A stretch of 64,000 nt of DNA from an uncultured bacterium (GCA_937951895.1 CALFER010000047.1:1-64000), one strand, 5' to 3'. Counted from the first letter of the stretch, positions 1-9,022 are shown. Notes: a model not told the origin generated them from the letters alone. Numbers and translations: made by a program.

Positions 1-24
1 CAAAAAAGTATTATTTTTTTCATT

Positions 25-1710
25 TCATTCGCTCCACCCGAAATCGAATACTCCAGCACCACCAACCAACTCTGTCATGTCTGGATTCATCAAAAACGCA
101 TACCAGACGATTCCCGTCGCAGATCCGACATTAAGAGGCCACGTAAACTCAGGAAGAACAGTCAACTCGGTCAGACCAGGAGGAAAGCTCCATTTAAAAC
201 AATCAAAGTCACTAAAGCTTGGAGCGAAGTAATAGCTTCCAAAAACATCAAGTATTGTGAATAGCGAGTAACCGTTTAGAGTAGATGTGCCCGCATTCCA
301 AACAGATACTGAGCAGGATGCAGGATCGTCAGCCACGTACGCATGAGCAGGCATCTTGACGTAGGTGCGGGACATTGATGGCCAGCCTTGATATTCGTAA
401 GCTCCCATATCGACAGCACCACCCTGGGGTCGTGGGTTGTCATCAAAATCCGAAGTGGGTGCGCCGTTATCAGTGCCAGCGTCAATGCAGGGAGAGTTGG
501 GAGAGAGGTGGTAATCAAATGGATCACCGCCGATGAAGAGAGGATCAACGTCGATGTTGCCGATGCCTGGATAACCACCCTGAATATTGCTGAAAAATGC
601 AGAAATCTTGACGTCATTCAACTGATCCAGGTTATTATTCCAAATAAGGGAATTTATAATGGTTGGAGAGCAACCTATACTGTCACAGTGTATACCACCA
701 CCAGAATATTTGACGGTGTTATCAACAATCGAGCAGTTTTTCAGAAAAGGCGATGAACAGACTTGAATCTGTATTCCGCCTCCATACCATTGCGCCTGAT
801 TTCCTGAGATAATGCAGTTGATCAACAAAGCCGATGACCACGCATTGCAGAGAATTCCTCCGCCACTCCCATCAGTGACATTATCAGAAATTGTGCAATC
901 GATAATCTCTAGGGAGGAATGATAACAATCAACGCCACCACCTCCGCGGTAACCCAGTGATGTATTCCTAGAAAGGATACAATGCGTTAAAGATAGAACA
1001 GAATTTTCACCGCAACCTATTCCACCGCCAGATTGGTATGCTGAATTTTCGGTAATAATGCAGTCTGTGAACGATGCGACACTGTTTTGTTCACAATATA
1101 TACCACCACCGTAGTAGGCTGTGTTCTCAGAAATGGTACAGTTGATTAGAGACGGCGATGCATTTGCACCTATATACAATCCACCGCCATGTGCGTCAAT
1201 TTCCAAAGAGTTATTGTTAATGATCCTACAGTTTTTGAGTTGGGGAGATGAATTATAACTAAAATATATTCCGCTACCCCCACTTCCGTCGCTTTGATTC
1301 CCAGAGATAGTACAATTGAGCAAGAATGGAGAGGATTGATTAAAATCAATCCCACTGCCAGCCGCTTTAAAACCATTAATAATTGTTAATCCCTGTAAAA
1401 AAGAGCCTAATGTCTCGCCTGAATGAAAGTCAAATCCTCCATGCCGTTCCTCCTCACTCCCCTGACAATCAATAATGCATGTCTCTGCCCCATTCTCTGA
1501 AGTCACCGTAATCGCTTTTCCCTTGAAATCAATGTCTCTATTGCCGTCTCCAGTATAAGTGCCATCCGCTACTAAAACAGTGTCTCCATCTACAGCTGCA
1601 TCAATTCCAGCTTGAATGGTGGGCTGATCAGCGGGAACCTGTATGATTGCGGCGGAAACAACGACAGGTGCAATTACGATAATGGTCGTCAGCATAATCG
1701 CTTTGAACAT
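25..1710 (-). CDS. Secreted parallel beta-helix repeat protein, tandem paralogue 1
   Basis: A 561-residue protein. A strong GAGGAG seven bases before the ATG at 1710 fixes the start, so the 25 codons upstream in the same frame are not coding. Residues 1-20 form a signal peptide. Next come a DQPTIQAGIDAAVDGDTVLV segment and many repeats of the S-P-x-h-x-N-C-x-h-x-x-N type, with GGGI turns, typical of a right-handed beta-helix (pectate-lyase or polymorphic-outer-membrane-protein style). A DPLF...CIDAGT block closes the helix. A conserved C-terminal domain of about 110 residues ends in FDFGWSE and is shared with both neighbours. No catalytic residues can be assigned. It is probably an exported adhesin or carbohydrate-binding surface protein; function unknown. 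Confidence 0.85.
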   Translation of the reverse strand: MFKAIMLTTIIVIAPVVVSAAIIQVPADQPTIQAGIDAAVDGDTVLVADGTYTGDGNRDIDFKGKAITVTSENGAETCIIDCQGSEEERHGGFDFHSGETLGSFLQGLTIINGFKAAGSGIDFNQSSPFLLNCTISGNQSDGSGGSGIYFSYNSSPQLKNCRIINNNSLEIDAHGGGLYIGANASPSLINCTISENTAYYGGGIYCEQNSVASFTDCIITENSAYQSGGGIGCGENSVLSLTHCILSRNTSLGYRGGGGVDCYHSSLEIIDCTISDNVTDGSGGGILCNAWSSALLINCIISGNQAQWYGGGIQIQVCSSPFLKNCSIVDNTVKYSGGGIHCDSIGCSPTIINSLIWNNNLDQLNDVKISAFFSNIQGGYPGIGNIDVDPLFIGGDPFDYHLSPNSPCIDAGTDNGAPTSDFDDNPRPQGGAVDMGAYEYQGWPSMSRTYVKMPAHAYVADDPASCSVSVWNAGTSTLNGYSLFTILDVFGSYYFAPSFSDFDCFKWSFPPGLTELTVLPEFTWPLNVGSATGIVWYAFLMNPDMTELVGGAGVFDFGWSE

Positions 1711-1741
1711 TTGGGAACTCCTCATTTGGACGGATCGCATG

Positions 1742-3257
1742 TCATTCGCTCCACCCAAAATCAAACACACCGATTTCACTCGCAAGTTCAGTCATCTCTG
1801 AATTTACTAGTGCTGCGTACCAGACTATCCCTGTTGCAGATCCGACATTATCAGGCCAGATGAACTCAGGCAGTACGATTAAATCTGTTCTACCAGGTTC
1901 AAAACTCCATTGATACGAATCGAGATCTGTAAAACTGGGTGCCATAAACATTTGGCCGAATACATCTAAAATGACAAAGAGGTTTTGATGTTCAAGCGTA
2001 AACTCATGAGAATTCCAGACGGTTACCAAACATCGAACAAAATCTCCTGGCACGATATTGTGAGAAGGCATTCTAACATAGGTGCGAGTCACCAATGGCC
2101 AACCGTCATATTCGTAAGCACCGATATCGACAGCTCCACCTTGCAGTCGAGGATTGCCATTCAAATCGGTAGCGGGAGCACCGTTGTCAGTGCCAGCATC
2201 AATGCAGGGAGAATTGGGAGAGAGGTGGTAATCGAAGGGATCTCCTCCAATGAAAAGTGGATCGACATCGATGTTTCCAATTCCTGGGTATCCTCCTTGA
2301 ATGAGAGAATAGGTGATAGTCGGACTATACTCGTCAAAATAGAATTCACTAGGAGTGTTATTCCAAAGAACACAATTGGAGATTGACGCCGAAGAAGAGA
2401 AGTTAGAAAAGTGAATCCCGCCGCCATACACAGCTCTATTCCCAACAAAAGAGCAGTTGGAGATTATCGAGTTGGTGGAGTTATGAAAGGACATCCCACA
2501 ACCGCTATACTCCGCTATATTCTCTATAAGAGCGCAATTAGAGACTGTCGCGTTGGGGGAGCTAGAAAATCCTATTCCACCCCCGTAATACGCCCCATTA
2601 TTCTCTGTAAAAGTGCAATTGGAGATTAACGAGTCGGGGGATTCATCAAAGTAAATCCCACCACCATACACCTTAGCTGTATTCTCAATAAACGTGCAGT
2701 TGGCGACGACTGTCTGATTTGAGGAGCTAAAGCAAATCCCACCGCCCGAAGGCCGTATTCTTGGTAAAAGTGCAATTGGAGATTGTCGAATTGGAGGAGT
2801 AATGAAAGTTAATCCCTCCTCCGCTGTAACCAGCAGAATTGCGATAGATTATACATTTTGTGATTGTGGGGGAAGAAAAATCGCAGTTAACTCCACTACC
2901 ATCTCCCGTTACTACATACCCATTCTGAACCGTAAAACCGCTGACTACCGATTCGTTTGTCTCACCCTGATGGAAGTTGAATCCCCTGTGATTCTCTGTC
3001 TCGCTTCCCTGACAATCGATAATGCATGTCTCCGCTCCGTTCTCTGAAGTCACCGTAATCGCTTTTCCCTTGAAATCAATATCTCTATTCCCATCTCCAG
3101 TGTAAGTTCCATCTGCTACAAGAACTGTGTCCCCGTCAACAGCGGCATCAATACCCGCTTGAATCGTCGGCTGATCAGCGGGAACATGTATGATTGCGGC
3201 GGAAACAACAAAAGGTGCAATTGCGACAATGGTCGTCAGGATCATCACTTTGAACAT
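1742..3257 (-). pseudogene. Beta-helix repeat protein, tandem paralogue 2, broken by one frameshift
   Basis: The start at 3257 follows GAGGAG at the same spacing as in paralogue 1. The signal peptide and DQPTIQAGIDAAVDGDTVLV block are nearly identical to paralogue 1. The frame runs to about 2745, where the coding strand reads TTCGGGCGGTGGG. Removing one G from the run restores GGGICF and the second frame, which continues through further N-C-T-F repeats and the same C-terminal domain (FDFGWSE) to a stop at 1742. The repaired product would be about 505 residues. Either this is a recent pseudogene or phase-variable gene, or a single-base sequencing error in a G-rich run; the sequence alone cannot tell. 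The gap to paralogue 1 is 31 bp, matching the gap between paralogues 2 and 3. Confidence 0.75.
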
Positions 3258-3288
3258 TTCCGAACTCCTCGTTTGGAATAGTCTCATG

Positions 3289-4803
3289 TCATTCACTCCA
3301 ACTGAAATCGAAGACTCCGATGTTACTCATCAATTCAGTTTGCTCATGATTAGCCAGGAAAGCATACCAAACAGCGTAAGCCGATCCCGCATTCGCAGGC
3401 CACGCAAACTCTGGAAGAATCGTCAGTTTCGTCAACCCAAACGGAAATCGTCTCTCGAAATAGTCATAACTGCTGAAACTCGGCGCAAAGTAGTATGTCC
3501 CCATGATATCGAGAATCACGAACAGAGGAGACTCTTCGATTGCCTCATACTCGGAATTCCAAACAGATGCAGAACATGATGTCACGTCTCCAGGAAAGAT
3601 TTCATGAGACGGCATTTTCACGTATGTTCGTACAGTTAATGGCCAGCTTTGATATTCGTAAGCCCCCATATCCACTCCACCACCTCTCGGTCTCTGCTTG
3701 CCGTCCAGATCTGTTGGTGATGCACTTACATCAGTTCCCGCATCAATGCACAGAGATTGGGACGAAAGGTGATAATCGAATGGATCACCCCCAATGAAGA
3801 GTGGATCAGCGTCGATGTTGCCAATGCCTGGGAAGCCACCTTGGATATTTGAAAAACTTGCTTTCGCCGATCCCCAAACAGTGAACATGAATTGATCGGG
3901 AAGGTTTCCCCATACGACCGAATTGAGCAACTCGGGTGCGGAATACTTGCACAGTAATCCTCCACCCTCAGCCGCTTCATTTCCGTAAATGGTGCAGTTC
4001 GTCAAAGTTGGTGATGAAACACCCGCACAAAAAATCCCTCCACCTAAACTACTACTATTTTGACCGATAATACAATTAGTCAGAATGGGTGATGAATAAT
4101 AATCACAGTAGATTCCCCCTCCTTCAAGACCATTGTTTTCACGAATAATACAATTCGTCAATGTTGGGGACGAGGAGTCAATGCAACATATTGCACCGCC
4201 ACACCCGCTTTGAGCAAAATTCAATTCGAATGTGCAATTCGTGAAAGAGGGAGTGGAATTATGACAGCAGACTCCACCACCCCACTTATAAGCACCGTTA
4301 CTGCTTATAACACAGTTAATAAATGAAGGTGAACCTCTTAAACAACAGACACCTCCGCCTTCTGCGCCGAGTTGCATCACCCAATCGGCATAGTTATGGG
4401 TTATTTTGCAATCTACAATAGTAGGTGAAGAATTGACGATGACCATACCAGAGCCTTGCGTCGAATAAGCATGGGTAATCGTAAAGCCTTGAACGACTAC
4501 ATTAGCGCTATCGTGAGAAATCCAGAATCCCCTACGATCACTACTATGTGGGCCATGGCAATCAATTATGCATGTTTCAGAGCCATTCTCAGAAGTAACT
4601 TTAATAGCACGAGAAATACTAATATTTACATTCCCATCCCCAGTATAAGTCCCATCAGCGACCAAAACGGTATCTCCATCCACAGCAACATCGATACCAG
4701 CTTGAATAGTCGGTTGCTCAGACGGAACTCGAATCGTTGCAGCAAAAACACTGCTCGAAAGAATCATTCCAGCAATGCTCAGAATCATTACAGTAAGCTT
4801 CAT
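3289..4803 (-). CDS. Secreted parallel beta-helix repeat protein, tandem paralogue 3
   Basis: A 504-residue protein whose ATG is preceded by AGGGGAG at good spacing. It has a signal peptide ending near SSVFA, then SEQPTIQAGIDVAVDGDTVLV. About ten beta-helix coils follow (S-P-T-L-T-N-C-I-I type, several with GGGI/C turns), then the shared DPLFIGGDPFDYHLS block and the C-terminal domain ending FDFSWSE. It lies upstream of the two other paralogues in the same direction, so it may be the first gene of a three-gene transcript. It is the most divergent of the three, so the array probably grew by a later duplication that produced paralogues 1 and 2. Function unknown; extracellular or surface location inferred from the signal peptide. 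Confidence 0.85.
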   Translation of the reverse strand: MKLTVMILSIAGMILSSSVFAATIRVPSEQPTIQAGIDVAVDGDTVLVADGTYTGDGNVNISISRAIKVTSENGSETCIIDCHGPHSSDRRGFWISHDSANVVVQGFTITHAYSTQGSGMVIVNSSPTIVDCKITHNYADWVMQLGAEGGGVCCLRGSPSFINCVISSNGAYKWGGGVCCHNSTPSFTNCTFELNFAQSGCGGAICCIDSSSPTLTNCIIRENNGLEGGGIYCDYYSSPILTNCIIGQNSSSLGGGIFCAGVSSPTLTNCTIYGNEAAEGGGLLCKYSAPELLNSVVWGNLPDQFMFTVWGSAKASFSNIQGGFPGIGNIDADPLFIGGDPFDYHLSSQSLCIDAGTDVSASPTDLDGKQRPRGGGVDMGAYEYQSWPLTVRTYVKMPSHEIFPGDVTSCSASVWNSEYEAIEESPLFVILDIMGTYYFAPSFSSYDYFERRFPFGLTKLTILPEFAWPANAGSAYAVWYAFLANHEQTELMSNIGVFDFSWSE

Positions 4804-5638
4804 ATTTTTGACTCCCCTTAAAACTGCTTCACTTCAGACATTTTACAACGAGTTGCGTTCAATGTCGAAGGAAAGCGCGTTCTGAATCCCACATCTCTCC
4901 TAAAACTCGTGCCACGCTGCCACACCTCTCTTAAACACTTGTAAACATTGACTCAAAGCGTTGCATACTACAAAACAACAGTTGCAGCACTCGCTGACTT
5001 ATAGACTATATTTGTTATATTATTCTCATTACAAGCGCTATGCTATGTTCATACGTTGTAGACCATCCTGAGCGCTTTTAGAGTGGTTTTAGAAGGGGAT
5101 GTGCGCCCGCAATATACATTATATTTGACATTATAAAATACTGACAACAACTTCAGTTCAAACTTACTTGAGCCGTCGTGTGTGAGAATGTTTCTCATGC
5201 TTATCTTTCGGTTTTCGTGCCCATCATGCAATGAGCAATTTCTTTTGAGCGCCGAGACATATCACGGCAGCGGCGGTTACTGGGAACCAGAAAATCGTGA
5301 GTCTGTGCATTAAAACATCTTACCCTGCAGTCGAGAGGGACAGTCAACAAGTTGCGCTTGTGGGTTCCCTCCGCGCTTCGCGCTCCGGCTGCCCCTCACT
5401 TTTACATTGGGTGACATTATGAAGGAACTAATACAGATTGCGTTACTCATTGTGCCGGTGGTTTACTTCGCTTCCCACGACAATGAGCGAGAGATGAATA
5501 AGATCAGGGCAAGTTTCGGCTCACGACTTCCCAATCTGCTTCAAATTTGACGTAGGGCAATCTACTGCCCCCATAAAGTGTTCAATGGCGTATTAATGCC
5601 CCTGCCTAACTTCGTATTTCTGCTGCAATTCAGTCTTC
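4804..5638. other. Intergenic stretch without a convincing gene
   Basis: AT-rich sequence between the beta-helix array and the nuclease gene. It contains the attC-like palindrome at 5320-5414. Just after it, at 5419-5550 on the plus strand, is a 43-codon ORF with a hydrophobic N-terminus (starts MKELIQIALL) and no clear ribosome site. At 5604-5610 there is a GCCTAAC heptamer. I find no other supportable gene here; a 60-codon frame at 5049-5231 on the minus strand has no recognisable features. Confidence 0.5.
5320..5414 (+). repeat. attC-like imperfect palindrome (possible integron cassette site)
   Basis: Outer arms TTACCC and GGGTGA, inner arms GAGGGACAG (5335-5343) and CTGCCCCTC (5389-5397, one mismatch), and a bulged centre holding two small hairpins (ACAAG/CTTGT and GCGC/GCGC). 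This order resembles integron attC sites. The right edge, ATTGGGT, is close to but not identical with the attC core GTTRRRY. A 43-codon ORF starts ten bases downstream, as in gene cassettes. The left core is poor, so this may be a degenerate site or an unrelated palindrome. Confidence 0.35.
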
Positions 5639-6799
5639 TTAGATGAGCTGATCCACATTGTCAGAATCCGTGATTGGGCTAGTCTGCTTTATTTGAATTT
5701 TTAGCTTCTCGGTGAGACCCAGTTCCCAATCTGGAGACATCAGGAGTAGTGCTTCTTTTGTTCCGCCGCAGCCATAGATGGAATACTCTCTTCGCATCCT
5801 CGTGAGGTTTAAATAGGCTTGTGGCTCAGAAGGGAATTGAAGTCCCTGTCTCACGTAAACACCGTATCGAAGGCCGTCTGTCACAATAAGTCGCCTGCAA
5901 CCCTCGCGTCCCTTTTTCACTGCGTAGTCCTGGGCTTGTGACCTCGAACTGAGACAAGCGGAGTTCTTCTGTTTTGCTTCGACTACAACTGCAAGATTCT
6001 CATCGTATCGTGGCAGGTGGGAGAAGAGTGCAATGTCAACCTTTTTCCACTCGATCGCCATCTTCTGAGGAGTCCAACCAAGAGCTCTGAGAAGAGGAAT
6101 AGTCAAGTAAGCGATCGTCTCTGACTCCGAAGGATCAATCGCTCGCTGATACCACTTGGCTATCCGGATCAACTCGCCGATCTCATCCACGAGAGACAGA
6201 ATAGAGTCACTTGCCATCCCGTTGTCGAACAAGTAGTCGGAAATCTCATCAATGGTAACTGTCCCCGGGTGGGGATCTTCGTTCGACGGAGGCAAGTTCT
6301 CAAGCTTGCGGTTGAATTCGGAGGGGCTGATCTCCAATTGGGTAATCCAGTCTAGGACTACTTGTGAGTCGAGGGATTGGACAGTATCTCCCAGCTTCAT
6401 CGTGTATGTATCAAATCTCTTTGGGTACCTTGGATCTTGCGGAGCCTTCCATAACCAACGAACTCGTCTCACGTGGTGCAAATCCCAACCATCGACATCG
6501 CCGAACTCCGAAGACCACTCGTATCCACCAACCGTGATTCCAACTCCAAACACATCGGTAGTCCCGATCCTCAAAACCACAATGTCGCCTTCTTTGATTT
6601 CTTCACAGAAACGCTTGAGGTCAGTTACCTTGCGAGCTGAAGTTTTCCACTCGGCACTCAGAATCTTCGCGCAACTTGGCCACTTTCCAGCGGAGCCTGG
6701 ACCATTGAGGATTACATCCCATTTTAGACAGAGATCCGCGTAGTTTCTATTGGTGTCGCCTGCCGCCACTTGCCAGATCCGCTTCCCTATAATGTCCAT
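5639..6799 (-). CDS. Putative modification-sensing nuclease: PUA/EVE-like domain plus PD-(D/E)XK domain
   Basis: A 386-residue protein; GGGAGAG eight bases before the ATG supports the start. The N-terminal ~125 residues (WQVAAGD..., EGDIVVLRIGTTDVFGVG, then FGDVDGWDLHHVRRVRWLW) resemble PUA/EVE-like domains that read modified bases in McrB-type restriction systems. Residues ~215-345 resemble type I restriction HsdR-N/PD-(D/E)XK folds: YLTIPLLRALGW, then KVDIALF, then VVVEAKQK supplying the D...E-x-K catalytic set. The gene stands alone, with no methyltransferase or ATPase beside it, in AT-richer accessory DNA. I infer a stand-alone type IV-like (modification-dependent) defence nuclease. The domain calls are by eye, and the N-terminal assignment is the weaker of the two. 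Confidence 0.65.
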   Translation of the reverse strand: MDIIGKRIWQVAAGDTNRNYADLCLKWDVILNGPGSAGKWPSCAKILSAEWKTSARKVTDLKRFCEEIKEGDIVVLRIGTTDVFGVGITVGGYEWSSEFGDVDGWDLHHVRRVRWLWKAPQDPRYPKRFDTYTMKLGDTVQSLDSQVVLDWITQLEISPSEFNRKLENLPPSNEDPHPGTVTIDEISDYLFDNGMASDSILSLVDEIGELIRIAKWYQRAIDPSESETIAYLTIPLLRALGWTPQKMAIEWKKVDIALFSHLPRYDENLAVVVEAKQKNSACLSSRSQAQDYAVKKGREGCRRLIVTDGLRYGVYVRQGLQFPSEPQAYLNLTRMRREYSIYGCGGTKEALLLMSPDWELGLTEKLKIQIKQTSPITDSDNVDQLI

Positions 6800-6873
6800 A
6801 TTGTGTTCTCTCCCGACCTTCCAGTCTGCTCTTCTGCGTTACTACTCGACTAAATCATGTTCACTGATTATCA

Positions 6874-7125
6874 CTAATCGGCAGTTCTTAAAAGCCGGAA
6901 ACCCACTCCGGGGTAGCGTTCTTCCGGTACGATGCCGCCCGGATGCACCCGGGGAGAGCCTGATATCGACCAAGGGTAATCCGTCGCCGTATCCTGTTGG
7001 ATACAACCCAAGCCAGTCCCAACACCATTCTGCAACATTCCCGGGCACATCCCCTTCATGGTCCACGGATTGGCGAGCAAAAATCTGGGACTGTCCCGAT
7101 TGGGTTTCTATTCAACAAGCTGAGC
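6874..7125 (-). pseudogene. Remnant of a formylglycine-generating-enzyme (FGE-sulfatase) domain
   Basis: Three minus-strand frames together spell the C-terminal part of an FGE/SUMF1-type domain: NPIGTV, then ANPW, then PGNVAEWCWDWLGLYPTG, then DYPWSISGSPRVHPGG, ending RYPGVGFRLLRTAD and a stop at 6874. Intact proteins have GNVWEWCWDW, SGSxRVxRGGSW and IGFRLxR in this order. At least two frameshifts are needed, and the cysteine-containing stretch between RVxRGG and GFR is missing, so it is dead. It supports the view that this block is decaying accessory DNA. Confidence 0.75.
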
Positions 7126-7243
7126 AGGGGAGAGTACCAAAAAGCAGAATCCTGCTCGCAATCGAGTACAAAATGTTCCCAAGGTAGTCCCAAGGAATTT
7201 TATGGTTGACGTGAAAGTGACCTAAGTCATTGATTTCATTGAG

Positions 7244-7316
7244 CGGTCCCAACGGGATTCGAACCCGTGTTAGCGGATTGAGAGCCCGCCGTCCTGGGCC
7301 TCTAGACGATGGGACC
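7244..7316 (-). tRNA. tRNA-Glu (anticodon CTC)
   Basis: Cloverleaf read on the minus strand: acceptor GGTCCCA pairs with TGGGACC, discriminator G, T-arm GGGTTCGAATCCC, and anticodon stem GCGGG/TCCGC around loop CTCTCAA. CCA is not encoded. It lies 14 bp downstream of tRNA-Gln on the same strand. Confidence 0.93.
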
Positions 7317-7330
7317 GGGCAAAAAAAAAG

Positions 7331-7403
7331 CTGAGGAGGAAGGACTCGAACCTTCAGTTGCCTGATCCAGAGTCAGGAGCCTTACCAATTTGGCCACTCC
7401 TCA
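7331..7403 (-). tRNA. tRNA-Gln (anticodon CTG)
   Basis: Minus-strand cloverleaf: acceptor TGAGGAG pairs with CTCCTCA, discriminator G, and anticodon stem CCTGA/TCAGG around loop CTCTGGA, giving anticodon CTG for codon CAG. The T-arm reads AGGTTCGAGTCCT. CCA is not encoded. Probably co-transcribed with tRNA-Glu. Confidence 0.93.
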
Positions 7404-7415
7404 ACGCAGTCATTT

Positions 7416-7444
7416 GATCTAGCAAATCCACTTCTCGAAATCAA
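7416..7444 (-). promoter_or_regulatory. Candidate sigma-70 promoter of the tRNA-Gln/tRNA-Glu pair
   Basis: On the minus strand TTGATT is followed after 17 bases by TAGATC, ending 12 bp before the mature tRNA-Gln 5' end. Spacing is ideal, but both hexamers deviate from consensus. Confidence 0.4.
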
Positions 7445-7619
7445 CATTTTTCACCGCACCACCCCGCGACATCCCCTCCCGAACACCCCAATCGCCCCTT
7501 ATCAGCCATTCTCCGCTAAAAAATCAATGCCGATTCATCCGACACATCGCGAAGTTTCGCGCAGATGTTTTCCGCAGCTCCAGTCACCCGCTCAATCCTT
7601 CTTTTTTCGATAATCAAAG

Positions 7620-8168
7620 CTACTTGGAAATGTGGTACGACCCGTCGCTCGATCGACTCAACGCAACATTGCGCGTCAACAACCGCAGCGTATTGATCAA
7701 CGCCTCATACACAAATTTGGGAATCGGATCCGGATAGATCCCTATCTCGACGGTCTCACCGCAATGAGGACACTTGGCGGCTTCCCACGCGATCCTCTTC
7801 TCCGGAACCTCATACCCCAACCGCATCCGCGTCGTCGAATCCTCGGCGAAAAAATGCATGATCTTCAAATCATGACAGACGGCGTTCAGCTGACTCAGCT
7901 CATCCCGCCCGATCTGGCCGTCTTTTACCACACAATCAAACGCAGCCCGAATGGCAGTCTGAATGGCGGCGAGATCCTTCTGGATCCGTTCGAGCGGCCA
8001 GGTCGCGATTCCGAGTTTGAAGGCTTTGACTTTCCGATCGTAGGTCACGCGTTCCCTGGGTTCGGTCTTTTTCAACATGTCGATCAGGGCCTTGGAATCT
8101 TCAACATGAAGATTCAGAAAAGCCATGACGGTCTCAAGAAATTGCTTGTAAGTCTCGATCGAACCCAT
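7620..8168 (-). CDS. Conserved hypothetical protein with one CxxC pair
   Basis: The start is set by GGAGGG four bases before the ATG at 8168, giving 182 residues (an upstream in-frame start is ignored). It is mostly helical and charged. Near residue 135 the segment KCPHCGETVEIG gives a single zinc-knuckle-like CxxC. No signal peptide or membrane segment. It lies 53 bp downstream of the glycerophosphodiesterase gene in the same direction, so the two may share a transcript. I do not recognise the family. Confidence 0.7.
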   Translation of the reverse strand: MGSIETYKQFLETVMAFLNLHVEDSKALIDMLKKTEPRERVTYDRKVKAFKLGIATWPLERIQKDLAAIQTAIRAAFDCVVKDGQIGRDELSQLNAVCHDLKIMHFFAEDSTTRMRLGYEVPEKRIAWEAAKCPHCGETVEIGIYPDPIPKFVYEALINTLRLLTRNVALSRSSDGSYHISK

Positions 8169-8221
8169 AATTCCCTCCAATGACCGACAGAACATACCCT
8201 CTCTGCTCAAAGGCCCATTTA

Positions 8222-9022
8222 TTATATTGATCCGTCAAAAGCAAACTCTTTTTTTCGTTCAATCCATAATCGGGGATGATTGGTGATAATCCGATCCACC
8301 CACTCGAACCTCGGATGATTCATCACATCCGGATCATCCATCGGCCAGGCCGCCAGTTGCCGTCGCCGCCCGATCCATCGCTCAGCCCCCGGCAACATAA
8401 TCGCCTCCCATGCCGCATCGATCCCCGCAGGCCGGATCAACCCCTCAAACCGGGGCACCCGGAAAAACGGATTCGTCGCCCGATTCGTCACGATCAACGC
8501 TCTTGGAAACGCACCGGCCAAAACCCTCATCATGACCAATGCGGCATGAAAGAATGAACTGATCCAGATGGACGACGGATCGATCCGGCGCTCCCGAACC
8601 ACCCTGCGAAGCAGCCTCGAAACCGCTCCACCAAGCTCAGCAGCATCTCGAATCGCCCCGCATTTCAATTCGATGTGGATCTCACCGCACCCGCCATATT
8701 TCTCCAGTACATCTCGCAGCGCCGGAGGAGATTGATGGTCGTGTCGCGAGTCGAATCGGTTGAGCAGTCGGATGGCGCGGATCTCTTCCCAGGAAAGAGC
8801 CGATACCGGCGCATCGATCGAGGCTGTGCGTGTCAGATTTGCATCATGAATGACGACCGGGATTCTGTCGCGGGATAACCGGACATCGAGCTCGATTCCG
8901 TCTGCACCTTGTTCAAACGCCAGATCGAACGCCGAAATCGTGTTTTCGGGCGCTTCCCCGGATGCACCGCGATGTGCGATGATCAACCTGCGTTTACTTT
9001 GAGTCTTCTTTGCACTATACAT
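8222..9022 (-). CDS. Glycerophosphodiester phosphodiesterase (GDPD family)
   Basis: A 266-residue protein with family hallmarks: HRGASGEAPENT near residue 17 (catalytic His/Arg and Glu), GADGIELDVRLS (metal-binding Glu-x-Asp), VIHD (second catalytic His), and IHIELK further on. GDPD enzymes hydrolyse glycerophosphodiesters to glycerol-3-phosphate and an alcohol. There is no signal peptide, so it is a cytoplasmic UgpQ-like form. The gene diverges from the PDZ/7TM gene across only 35 bp, so the two may share a control region. Confidence 0.9.
   Translation of the reverse strand: MYSAKKTQSKRRLIIAHRGASGEAPENTISAFDLAFEQGADGIELDVRLSRDRIPVVIHDANLTRTASIDAPVSALSWEEIRAIRLLNRFDSRHDHQSPPALRDVLEKYGGCGEIHIELKCGAIRDAAELGGAVSRLLRRVVRERRIDPSSIWISSFFHAALVMMRVLAGAFPRALIVTNRATNPFFRVPRFEGLIRPAGIDAAWEAIMLPGAERWIGRRRQLAAWPMDDPDVMNHPRFEWVDRIITNHPRLWIERKKEFAFDGSI

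Noticed and set aside
5049..5231. 60-codon ORF on the minus strand
   Set aside because: No ribosome site, no domain, AT-rich noncoding composition.
7244..7316. Direct repeat of the tRNA-Glu 3' end as an island attachment site
   Set aside because: I found no second copy of the tRNA 3' sequence in 1-7240; the other end may lie outside the window.
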